From contig NC_087074.1 of the NCBI RefSeq assembly GCF_026151205.1, positions 10,263,226-10,327,225 on the forward strand: 64,000 nucleotides of DNA, read 5' to 3'. Shown in pieces: positions 9,924 to 18,696 of this stretch. The translations under genes and the position numbers were made by a program. Numbering within the stretch: position 1 is the stretch's first letter; each line of letters opens with the position of its first letter. The stretch comes from Bolinopsis microptera. Its lineage: Eukaryota; Ctenophora; Tentaculata; Lobata; Bolinopsidae. Under the pieces are notes generated by a model that worked only from the letters and a program-made list of their open reading frames with translations, searched no databases and was not told where the DNA came from.

Positions 9924-12887
9924 ATGCTGTACACTAATGCTAATTCCCTGTACAATAAGATGACGGAACTCATGGTTTTGTCAGAGACTCACGACGTTCA
10001 GATCATTTGTGTGACAGAGTCCTGGCTAAATTCAGATATTGTTGACGCTGAAGTGTCTATTCCTAATTTCAACCTCTTTCGTGCAGACAGACCTAATGAT
10101 ACACGTTTTGGGGGATCTGCTATCTTTGTCCACAAAGCACTGAGGGTAGAACGATTGGATTGGTTTACTGGTCTTGAATCACTTGCGGTAAATATTGTAA
10201 TCGACTCTGTTAGGTTCAATGTTGTTTGTCTGTATCGGTCTACTTCACTTGTTGATATGAAGGACAATGCTGGCCTGTTAGGTGCTCTTGAACGTTTACC
10301 AGTTAATGCGGATGAAGAGTTGGTGATAGTTGGCGATGTGAACCTACCTCATGTTAACTGGGACAAAGGTTTAGTCGAGCGCCCACCAAACTCATGTGAC
10401 AGAAGGTTGCTGATGGAATCAGAATTCTTGAATGTCTTTACCAGGAAAGGTTTGAAGTGGTATGTCACTGGGTCTTCGACACGTGTCAGGAAGGTTGGTG
10501 ATACAACTCAATGCTCCTTGCTTGATCAGGTCTTCTGCAATAATGATTGTTTTGTAAATAATGTTGATATCCTTGCTCCTCTGGGTAAAAGCGATCATGT
10601 ATCACTACTGGTTGAGCTGAAAGTCAAAAACAATGTCGAGTTCCTTACATCTAAGAAGAAAAGCTGGTATAAGGTGGATCAGGACTTTGTTAACACACAG
10701 TCATCAGACATCAGCTGGGGGTACTCTAGAGAAGATCTTCAGGTCGAAGAGATGTGGGAAGAATTACACCAAAAACTTAGTGTCATTTCAGATCGTGTTC
10801 CAACCACCCACCTTAAAACAACTAAAGGTGGGGAGATCTTACAGAGGTTACCCTGGGATTGCTCTAGTCTGGTTAGGAAAAGAAAGTGCAAGGACCGGGC
10901 ATGGAAGGATTTTGACGAGGATCCTACGATGGTGATGTTTAACGCAGCCGAGTACGAGCAGCGGATGTACCAGAACGCTGAGATTAAGGCAAAGATCAAA
11001 TATGAGAATAAAGTGACTAAATTGTTTAAGTTAAATTGTAAACCTCTTTTTAATTACCTTAAATCTAAAAGTGTTTTAAGAAAATCTGTAGAAAGACTTA
11101 AAACAGATGATGGTTCTGAGACCAAGTCTCCTTATGAAACGGCAGAAGTGTTAGCTGATTTTTTCCAGTCAGTTTTTAAACCTGAACCTTTTGGCCCTCT
11201 GCCTCAAAATTGTTATACAGAATGTAATAATGATTACTTCTGGAGTAAATTTATGGTGCACCCTGAAAGTGTTGCCAAGATTTTGGGATCACTAGAGATT
11301 AGTAAAGCTATGGGTCCTGATGGTGTTCATCCTAGACTCCTGAGGTATTTAAGTGAGAACAGTTCCTTTGTGGATGCGGTTGTGTTGCTGTTTAGTGCCT
11401 GTGCTTCTGAGCAGTATATTCCTGAGGTATGGAAAACTGCCACTGTTGTGGCCTTGCACAAAAAGGGGTCAGTACATAGTCCTAATAATTACAGGCCTGT
11501 GTCACTGACTTGTATACTATGCAAAGCCTATGAGAAGCTTCTTAGGGAGTATATTCTCGATGGTGTTGAACAGGTGCTTAGTAGCACGCAGCACGGCTTC
11601 ATGAAGGGTCGGTCATGCTTATCTAACCTACTGGAGTCTATTGACGCTGTCAATGACTTGCTGGCTGAAGGTGGCTGTGCTGATATATTATACTTTGATT
11701 TCTCTAAGGCCTTTGATAGCGTACCACACCACCGTTTATTAGTTAAATTAAGAAATGTTGGTGTTCCTGAGGAGATAATTGGTATTTTAGAAAACTTTTT
11801 AGTAGGGAGGTCTATGAAAGTTAAAGTAGGAGATGAATTTTCTGAGATTAAGTATATACTTTCAGGAGTGCCCCAAGGCAGTGTTTTGGGACCATTGCTC
11901 TTTCTTTTATTTGTAAATGATCTTCCAGAAGGAATCAAAGCTATCATCAAACTTTTTGCTGATGATGTTAAAATGATTGTTAATCCTTTTATTAATCTAA
12001 CAGCTGATTTGAAGTTGCTAGAACTTTGGGAGTCTCGTTGGTGTTTAAATTTTAATGTAGATAAGTGTATGGTCATGCAAATTGGTTCTTGTAATCCTAA
12101 GAATCAGTACTTGTTTGGTGGTGTGCCTTTGAGATGTGTTGAAAGCGAGAAGGACCTTGGAGTTGTCTTTAACACCAGCTTCAACTTTGAGGGTCATGTG
12201 AGAAAGTGCATTGCTAAAGCTAATAGTACCATTGCCTGGCTTACAAGAAATATTATATCGAGGGAGAAAAGCGTTATGCTGGGCTTGTATAAGTCTTTAG
12301 TAAAGCCTCATATAGAGTATTGTTCACAGGCATGGGCTCCAATGGCTAGGCATGGAAACTGGTCACTGATTCTTGAATTGGAAGGTGTTCAAAGATCGTT
12401 CACCCGTATGATTGATGGATTGGGACTCATGACGTACAGAGAGAGACTGGATAAGCTGAACCTCACAACCCTGCTTGAACGCAGGGTTCGTGGAGATCTC
12501 ATTGAGATGTTCAAGATCCAGGAAGGCTTTGTGGGTTATGGTTCCGATTTATTTGGTCGTTCTGGTAGGACCGTTGCTGCTAGATCAAAGACTCATAGAT
12601 TCACCACAAATGAGACTGATTTCTTTGCCCAAAGGGTCTTGCGCTATTGGAACAGTCTACCACCACTTGTGAAAGCTAGTGAGTCAGTTACTGGTTTCAA
12701 GAGGGGATTAGATGCCTTTCGGCTTCATGGATATCGAGCTAATAAGCTTGGTCATCACTGGGAACTTTCATATGACATCTTTGATAGGATAGATGTGTCT
12801 GTGTCTAATAGGAATAGTTATGTAAGTTATATGAAAGATAATCCATTGGTAGCTAAGAGGAAGAAGGTTAATATCAAAGGTATTTAG
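9924..12887 (+). CDS. CR1-like LINE ORF2: APE endonuclease and reverse transcriptase
   Basis: 987 residues with no internal stop. The endonuclease occupies about residues 1-230 and keeps the N-terminal NANSL block, the catalytic VTESW (about 30), GDVN (about 136) and SDH (about 222). The reverse transcriptase follows with FDFSKAFD (about 590), GVPQGSVLGP and FADDV (about 678), so the catalytic aspartates are present. The C-terminal region (ISREK...KPHIEYCSQAW, LERRVRGDLIEMFKI) is typical of CR1/L2/Jockey relatives and lacks RNase H. Target-primed reverse transcription is its expected job. The frame is also open upstream of the chosen ATG as far as two stops near 9842, so a start upstream of 9924 or a frameshifted entry is possible. 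Confidence 0.9.
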   Translation: MLYTNANSLYNKMTELMVLSETHDVQIICVTESWLNSDIVDAEVSIPNFNLFRADRPNDTRFGGSAIFVHKALRVERLDWFTGLESLAVNIVIDSVRFNVVCLYRSTSLVDMKDNAGLLGALERLPVNADEELVIVGDVNLPHVNWDKGLVERPPNSCDRRLLMESEFLNVFTRKGLKWYVTGSSTRVRKVGDTTQCSLLDQVFCNNDCFVNNVDILAPLGKSDHVSLLVELKVKNNVEFLTSKKKSWYKVDQDFVNTQSSDISWGYSREDLQVEEMWEELHQKLSVISDRVPTTHLKTTKGGEILQRLPWDCSSLVRKRKCKDRAWKDFDEDPTMVMFNAAEYEQRMYQNAEIKAKIKYENKVTKLFKLNCKPLFNYLKSKSVLRKSVERLKTDDGSETKSPYETAEVLADFFQSVFKPEPFGPLPQNCYTECNNDYFWSKFMVHPESVAKILGSLEISKAMGPDGVHPRLLRYLSENSSFVDAVVLLFSACASEQYIPEVWKTATVVALHKKGSVHSPNNYRPVSLTCILCKAYEKLLREYILDGVEQVLSSTQHGFMKGRSCLSNLLESIDAVNDLLAEGGCADILYFDFSKAFDSVPHHRLLVKLRNVGVPEEIIGILENFLVGRSMKVKVGDEFSEIKYILSGVPQGSVLGPLLFLLFVNDLPEGIKAIIKLFADDVKMIVNPFINLTADLKLLELWESRWCLNFNVDKCMVMQIGSCNPKNQYLFGGVPLRCVESEKDLGVVFNTSFNFEGHVRKCIAKANSTIAWLTRNIISREKSVMLGLYKSLVKPHIEYCSQAWAPMARHGNWSLILELEGVQRSFTRMIDGLGLMTYRERLDKLNLTTLLERRVRGDLIEMFKIQEGFVGYGSDLFGRSGRTVAARSKTHRFTTNETDFFAQRVLRYWNSLPPLVKASESVTGFKRGLDAFRLHGYRANKLGHHWELSYDIFDRIDVSVSNRNSYVSYMKDNPLVAKRKKVNIKGI

Positions 12888-13007
12888 TTAAATTTTTTAA
12901 AAGTTTGTAATTATATGGTTTCAAACGTAAAGTGTTCATTTTCTATGAATTTCTTTTTGAGATGCCCAGAGAGGCATTATTTATAATGTTATGTTATGTT
13001 ATGTTAT

Positions 13008-14678
13008 TATTTATTTATTGACATCCTTCAGTCTCCAAAACGAGGTGTGAAGGTAAATTAACTTTGAGCCTGTTTTGGCGACTGCTTAATCGATGGGCAA
13101 GTAGGTATTTGTTTTTTAGCAGTGTTGAACATTGAAACAATTATAAAATGTTTATTTTTATCTTATATAACCAATAACGTACAATATGAATGACATATGC
13201 TATAGTGACGTAACATATATAGTGCAAAGAATTAGTAACTTGCGAGATGTGATTTAATGATAATCGACATTAACATTTTGTAGTTTACAGTTGCACAATG
13301 TTGGCGTCGATTGTTACTAACATTTATCTGAATTTAATACAAGTACATGTCACATATAAATTGGGTAGCTGAATGAAACTCGTGCCTCAAAATTTTCCGT
13401 TATTAGCATTGCAGTGTCCACGCCCTATACTGCGTTAACGACCGAAATTTTCCCAATATGCAATTATTATTTTGCTTCTAAAATTCTCTGATAATTAATA
13501 ATATATCGTGACATGTAATTGTAAGATAACAAACCTCGCGCGCGCGGCGCTTACATCTGCACCTGAGAATCTCTCAGCAATGTGTGGCTGTCTGCGCGGC
13601 GGGCTCTGTATTGTGTATATAGCTGAATTTAAATTTAGATTTATTTGTAAATGTATAATAATGTTAAATATGTATTGATTGTTTTGTGGAAAATAAAAAT
13701 TTTGTTTTACTAAAATTTTGTTTTACTAATAGTAAGGTACATTCCATCATACGATCGCAATCACGTACTTGCTGTTTAATTGATGTTTTAAGTTTATTGA
13801 ATAGCAGATCGAGCTTTGGTGTATATTATATAGATTTTGATTCTAATTTTAGTCTAGTATTTGAACAATTTGACGGATGTTACTCGTCTAAATTTCTTCG
13901 AAGTAGCGCGCGCCGCTTTCTTCTCGAAATGTTGGCCCGACGGCACGAGCTACGAAGTAGCGCGCGCCGGGCCAGATCATTAATAAAACAAAAGTTAATA
14001 AAACAAAAGTTAAATTTATTACCAATTATTCAATCAATACATATCATAAATTCTAATAATGGAAACACAATGCAAAATGGATGTCTTAAACTATAATTTT
14101 GTTGTGACTAATAATCTATTGACTTTCAAAGTTGAATTTTAGTTAAGTATGAAATGCCACCACATCATAGTTAGGGTAAAATGTTATTTTTAAATTTAAA
14201 AATTGAGAAGATTGCTCTATGGCTTAAAATTTAAAATTCTAGCAAAAGATATCTTATTTTTAAATAGTTGGTTACAGTTTATGACAGTACTGGCATGACT
14301 AGTTTTATTGTGGCTGGTAAAAGGACCCAGTTGCCTGTAAGGGCTTTACCGAACCCCAGGGGACCACAATGTGATAAGATCAGGCCAGATGTTTCTATGT
14401 AGAGCAATTTATTTATTTTGGAGCTATGGTTATATGCTATTGATGGTGGTCATGTTTAAAGCTCAGTTTATCCTTGTGTGCTAATTATCCATCCAGATGC
14501 TTAGTGATGTGGGTAAATCATGCCCTTCTACGATATATAATGTTTGACCATAAATTTGTTTTTACCACATAAACTGTGGCACTAATGTCAATTAACAATA
14601 TTTACATTCATTGATATTTAAAGCGTGTTTTTTCCCCAGCACTACTACACAACAAAAACCTGTCGGCCCACCGAGGAA
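13008..14678. other. AT-rich spacer with local GC-rich palindromes
   Basis: No convincing gene. A GC island with CGCGCGCGCGG lies near 13540. The sequence CGAAGTAGCGCGCGCCG occurs twice (about 13899 and 13952). Exact short doublets occur at about 13697-13730 and 13980-14011. The 136-codon frame over 13686-14096 is built from these repeats and is not credible as a gene. Confidence 0.4.
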
Positions 14679-14731
14679 ACACGGTCGCAGAACAAAGAGC
14701 CCAATTGTGCTCCTCTATTCTGTGACCGTGT
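14679..14731. repeat. Hairpin-forming inverted repeat
   Basis: ACACGGTCGCAGAA (14679-14692) pairs with TTCTGTGACCGTGT (14718-14731), with one G-T-type mismatch across a 25-base loop that itself has GAGC/GCTC ends. It could be part of a MITE or a structured RNA. No wider context is recognised. Confidence 0.5.
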
Positions 14732-15312
14732 GTATCTACTATAAACTAGCTAAATGTACTAAGAAAATTTAATGGAATCATTACAGTCGTTTGATAAGTT
14801 CACGTGTCAAAGTAATGTTCATGGTGATCATATTTTTGGATCCCCGGTGGGCAAACACTCGTCCGAAAGGTCAAGGCAAACCTGTCGATGTTTCACCATA
14901 CGAAGTAAGGCGATTTGAACATATACTCAGCTTGCAACTCAACCCATGGGACGAGACGTCGTGAGCCTCAAAATTCTTCAAAATATATAGCACATACCTA
15001 GTTAGCAAACACTAAACACAACATACATACGATACCAAATAATGTATAATGCCATTACTACATTCGAAAGAAAATATATCTGCTATCTAATTTAAAAAAT
15101 TGTAGAATAAACCTGAAGAAGGAGAAGGAGAGAGGGGTTTGGGAGAGGCAGAGTAGGAAAACAACAGGATCCTGTGCCGCAGGATTTTAAAATTTGTTGT
15201 ATGATGATTCGTTTTGTTTCGTCTCTTAGATTAATATAGGTCTGATACCCTTGTCATGGTTCTTTGCAATAACACCGTGGTTTACTCATATGATTAAGTT
15301 TAGTTAATTAAC
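14732..15312. other. Spacer and probable 3' UTR of the minus-strand LINE
   Basis: The part next to 15312 should be the 3' UTR of the following minus-strand element. No poly(A), terminal repeat or target duplication could be fixed. A purine-rich patch lies at about 15115-15150. Confidence 0.4.
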
Positions 15313-18300
15313 CTATTTCAATGATAATTCATTTGCATCAAAGTTGTAACTGCACCATAGTTGTCTGTCATATTTAGATTGTAGTTCTAACAAAGCTTTC
15401 TTAAGATTATTCTTGAATATACTGATAGGAGTGGAGAAGTCTATTTCACTTGTTGACTTACGGCAGTGATTCCAAATACTGGTTGATTGGTAGATGAATA
15501 GTGAGGACGGAGTGGGTGGGATGAAGTAGTTGTCTCGTCTTGGTGACCTGTTGAATAAAGAGAACATTGAGACTGGTGATTGGAACTTATTAATTTTAAA
15601 CATTTCCAGTAAACAGTGCAACTTATGAAGATTGTGGACAGTCAGGAAGTTATACTCGTTACAGATTGGTTTACTGTGTTCTAGTTCAAAGAAATCTTTG
15701 CCTAACATCTGCTTGATAACTTTACCGGTCTTATCCCTAGTGATAGGCCTTACTCTGGCACATGTTTTGAACTTATTGAAGTACACATCATTATCACCAA
15801 AGAGAATTCTTATGCATTTCTTTTGTGTTTTAAATATGGCTTCTAGTTTATTATTTGATACACCTCCCCAAACAGATATTCCATAACATAGGTGTGATTC
15901 AAAAAGGGTGTGGTACAGGTCCTTATATAGTTTTTTAGGTACACAGCGTCTAATTCCACATAGTCTACCAATCTCACATTTCAATTTACTATTTAACGCT
16001 CTTAAGTGAGCATCCCAGTTCAGTTTTTGGTCAATAATGACTCCAAGAAACTTAGTTTCCTCTACCTTTTTAATTATTATATTATTCAGTGTCAGTTCTA
16101 ATTCATTGGTGTTTGAATCTGGTTCATTTCTACAGTTCGGCTTAAAGTGGATATAACAACATTTCTTTGTGTTGATATGCAGCAAGTTACTCTTCATATA
16201 CTGATGAACAAGTTTAAGAATTTTGTTAGCTTTGCAGTAAAGTGTTTTTATACATTTATCTACAACAAATATGTTGGTGTCATCGGCAAAAAGTATAAAC
16301 TTACCTAGATCTGATACTCTATATATTTCATTGATGTAGATAATGAAAAGCAAGGGACCTAATACTGACCCCTGAGGCACACCAAATATTACAGACAGTT
16401 TTTCGGATTCTTCTCCAAGTACTGAAACATATTGCTGTCTATTAGAGAGGTAACTGGCTATTAATTTATTTGCAGTCCCTCGAATTCCATAATCATTCAG
16501 TTTTTTAAGCAGTTTATCATGACAGATTGTATCAAAAGCTTTACTTAAATCAATGAAGATGCCTAGTACATGATTTTTATCTCTTAGTGATTTTTCAATG
16601 TAGTCGACAGAGAAGTTAAGTGCATGGCTTGTGGAATGATTTTTTCTGAAGCCATATTGATTTTCATATAATAATCCTTGCGACTGAAAGAAACTGTAAA
16701 GCCTGGAGAATATGATCTTCTCAAGTATTTTACCAAATATCGCTAAGGTTGAGATAGGCCTGTAATTTTCAAGAAGCTCAGCATTTTCTTTCTTATATAT
16801 TGGACTTATTTTACCTACTTTTAGGTCGTCTGGAAAAACTCCCTGTTGCATACATTCGTTATACAATACCGATAGTAGTGGACTAATTATACCTGATACT
16901 GCCTTTACTATATGTACTGGTATATCACTAGCCTTGCCATTCTTAAGTTCCGATATGATCTTAGCCACCTCTTCAGGTGAGCAGTCATGTAGATATATAT
17001 TAGCTGTATTCGTTTTAGGTAAGAGGTCACAGAAACTTGGAAGCTGATTAATTTGTATTTCTCCTAGTTCTGTGTAGGCTGCATTAAGGTTAGATGCTAG
17101 GGATACAAAATACTTATTGAATTCATTCGCTATAACTCTGCGATTAGTTATCTTTTCATTGTCTATGGTAAATATAGGTCTGATATCACGTTTCTGTTTG
17201 CCACGAATTTTATTTATAAGTTCCCAGGTTTTCTTGGAGTTTCCCTGAGTTTCAAGAAACTTGTCAGAATAATATTCAGATACAGCCTTTTTACGAACCT
17301 TTTTTAGAGCCTTTCTATATTCTTTGTAGTCATCATAACGGTTTCTTTTATTACAGCAGATAGAACACAGGCATGTGCCCCCTTTTGTGTCAGTTTCGCC
17401 ATGTTTACACTTAACTTTCCTGACTTTCGCCCAGGCATCATACAGTCCATGGCAGTGGTTTACTGAGGCTATAATCCCGCCAGTAATCCAGGGGTTGTTC
17501 TGCATAGTGCGCTTAGTGGTTTTGGGTACAGCTAGTTTGCAGGTTTCGTCAATGCTGTTTTTAAAGATATCATGAAAGTTGGTAAAATCTATAATTGGTT
17601 CATTATCTAGTTTATTACCCAAGACTTCAGCAAATTTATCAGTGTTTGACTTACAATAGTCATAATATTGAGTGTGCTTATGAATATTTTTGGTCTTGCT
17701 AATTTTCCAGTCAGATATATTAAATATAGGGAGGTGGTGAGATATGTGGTCAGTTATGACTCCAGAGGCAGTAACAGAGTCTAGGTCATTTGTAATGATG
17801 TTGTCGATGCACGAGGCATTACATCCAGGCTTTTCATGAGTTGCTAATGATATCAATGGGAAGAAGCCTCTACTGAATAGGACGTCTTCATACTGTGCAA
17901 TAATGTTACTGTGTTTACCATGGAGATTAATGTTAAAATCACCTGCAATGTGTGTATGTTTTGGTGCTTTATCAAGGATTGACGACAATTCTTGGAGAGC
18001 TTGCTCAGCATTGCCACTTGGAGGGCGGTATATTACTCCTATAGAAGTAGAATTTCCTATACTTCCTATGGTTACAAAGAGGGTTTCTAGATTTTCTGTT
18101 ACTTGTGACAGGTTGTTATTTTTAACAGCATTAAAGGAGTTAAGGACATATAGAGCTACTCCTGAGCCTTTTACTTTCGAGTCAAAGGTATCTTGATAGA
18201 AGCTCTCATAGCCTGTGAGTTCGTACAAGTTTTTCAATTCAGGGCCTACATTTGTTTCAGCAAGACCAATTACAGAGAATTTGTTAGTAAATCTAGCTAT

Positions 18301-18696
18301 TTCAATTGCCAGCGAGTCAAAGTTTGATTTGTTGCCATCAAGATTTTGAAATATTAGTGAATTTTGCACTTGTAATTCGTGAGCAAAGGTGTGGTTTATG
18401 CCTTTTACAGAATATGAGTCACAGCTTTCAAGTACCTCAGAGATTTTACGTGTAACATCATCTGCATCAGTGTTATCATCATTGTCATCATTCAGAAGCT
18501 TGAATGGGTTATAACGGATTACTGCTAGGTGGAGACAATTATTGCAGTACAAGTCAGCTTTTTGATTTTGTTTGTCACTGGTGTTATAGCATCTAGAGTG
18601 AATGGGACAGTTACAGTTGTAGCATTCAAATATAGATTGACCTAAATAGATACTTTTTAAACAGTGGGCACAGACCTCTTTTTTAAGAACATTCAT
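15313..18696 (-). CDS. AlkB-family LINE ORF2: PHD-like finger, APE endonuclease, reverse transcriptase
   Basis: 1127 residues, uninterrupted. Residues 9-54 form a PHD/RING-type zinc site: C9, C12, C25, C28, H33, C36, C51, C54. The endonuclease spans about 110-330 with FQNLDG (about 117), LAETN (about 145), RPPSG, GDFNIN (about 252), SCIDNI and SHHLP (about 323). The reverse transcriptase has FIDLSKAFD (about 717), GVPQGSVLGP (about 772) and FADDTN (about 800). The C-terminal domain carries KFKTCARVRP and a late IWNHC block shared by all family copies. Placing the zinc finger in ORF2 differs from the CR1-like element here, where the PHD finger is in ORF1. The start ATG overlaps the ORF1 stop as ATGA (18696-18693), so translation is probably coupled. 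Every catalytic block I can read is present, so the copy may be competent. Confidence 0.9.
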   Translation of the reverse strand: MNVLKKEVCAHCLKSIYLGQSIFECYNCNCPIHSRCYNTSDKQNQKADLYCNNCLHLAVIRYNPFKLLNDDNDDNTDADDVTRKISEVLESCDSYSVKGINHTFAHELQVQNSLIFQNLDGNKSNFDSLAIEIARFTNKFSVIGLAETNVGPELKNLYELTGYESFYQDTFDSKVKGSGVALYVLNSFNAVKNNNLSQVTENLETLFVTIGSIGNSTSIGVIYRPPSGNAEQALQELSSILDKAPKHTHIAGDFNINLHGKHSNIIAQYEDVLFSRGFFPLISLATHEKPGCNASCIDNIITNDLDSVTASGVITDHISHHLPIFNISDWKISKTKNIHKHTQYYDYCKSNTDKFAEVLGNKLDNEPIIDFTNFHDIFKNSIDETCKLAVPKTTKRTMQNNPWITGGIIASVNHCHGLYDAWAKVRKVKCKHGETDTKGGTCLCSICCNKRNRYDDYKEYRKALKKVRKKAVSEYYSDKFLETQGNSKKTWELINKIRGKQKRDIRPIFTIDNEKITNRRVIANEFNKYFVSLASNLNAAYTELGEIQINQLPSFCDLLPKTNTANIYLHDCSPEEVAKIISELKNGKASDIPVHIVKAVSGIISPLLSVLYNECMQQGVFPDDLKVGKISPIYKKENAELLENYRPISTLAIFGKILEKIIFSRLYSFFQSQGLLYENQYGFRKNHSTSHALNFSVDYIEKSLRDKNHVLGIFIDLSKAFDTICHDKLLKKLNDYGIRGTANKLIASYLSNRQQYVSVLGEESEKLSVIFGVPQGSVLGPLLFIIYINEIYRVSDLGKFILFADDTNIFVVDKCIKTLYCKANKILKLVHQYMKSNLLHINTKKCCYIHFKPNCRNEPDSNTNELELTLNNIIIKKVEETKFLGVIIDQKLNWDAHLRALNSKLKCEIGRLCGIRRCVPKKLYKDLYHTLFESHLCYGISVWGGVSNNKLEAIFKTQKKCIRILFGDNDVYFNKFKTCARVRPITRDKTGKVIKQMLGKDFFELEHSKPICNEYNFLTVHNLHKLHCLLEMFKINKFQSPVSMFSLFNRSPRRDNYFIPPTPSSLFIYQSTSIWNHCRKSTSEIDFSTPISIFKNNLKKALLELQSKYDRQLWCSYNFDANELSLK

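Larger units (their letters stand above)
8577..13007 (+). mobile_element. Full-length CR1-like LINE with both ORFs open
   Basis: The order is a 5' region (8577-8877), ORF1 with a PHD finger, ORF2 with endonuclease and reverse transcriptase, and a short 3' UTR. The 3' end has a hairpin ATGCC-CAGAGA-GGCAT (12962-12977) followed by four ATGTT units (12986-13005). A hairpin followed by a short tandem repeat is the 3' architecture of CR1/L2-type elements. The 5' border is not certain: it is placed where the inverted repeat stops. I could not identify a target duplication. Confidence 0.85.
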
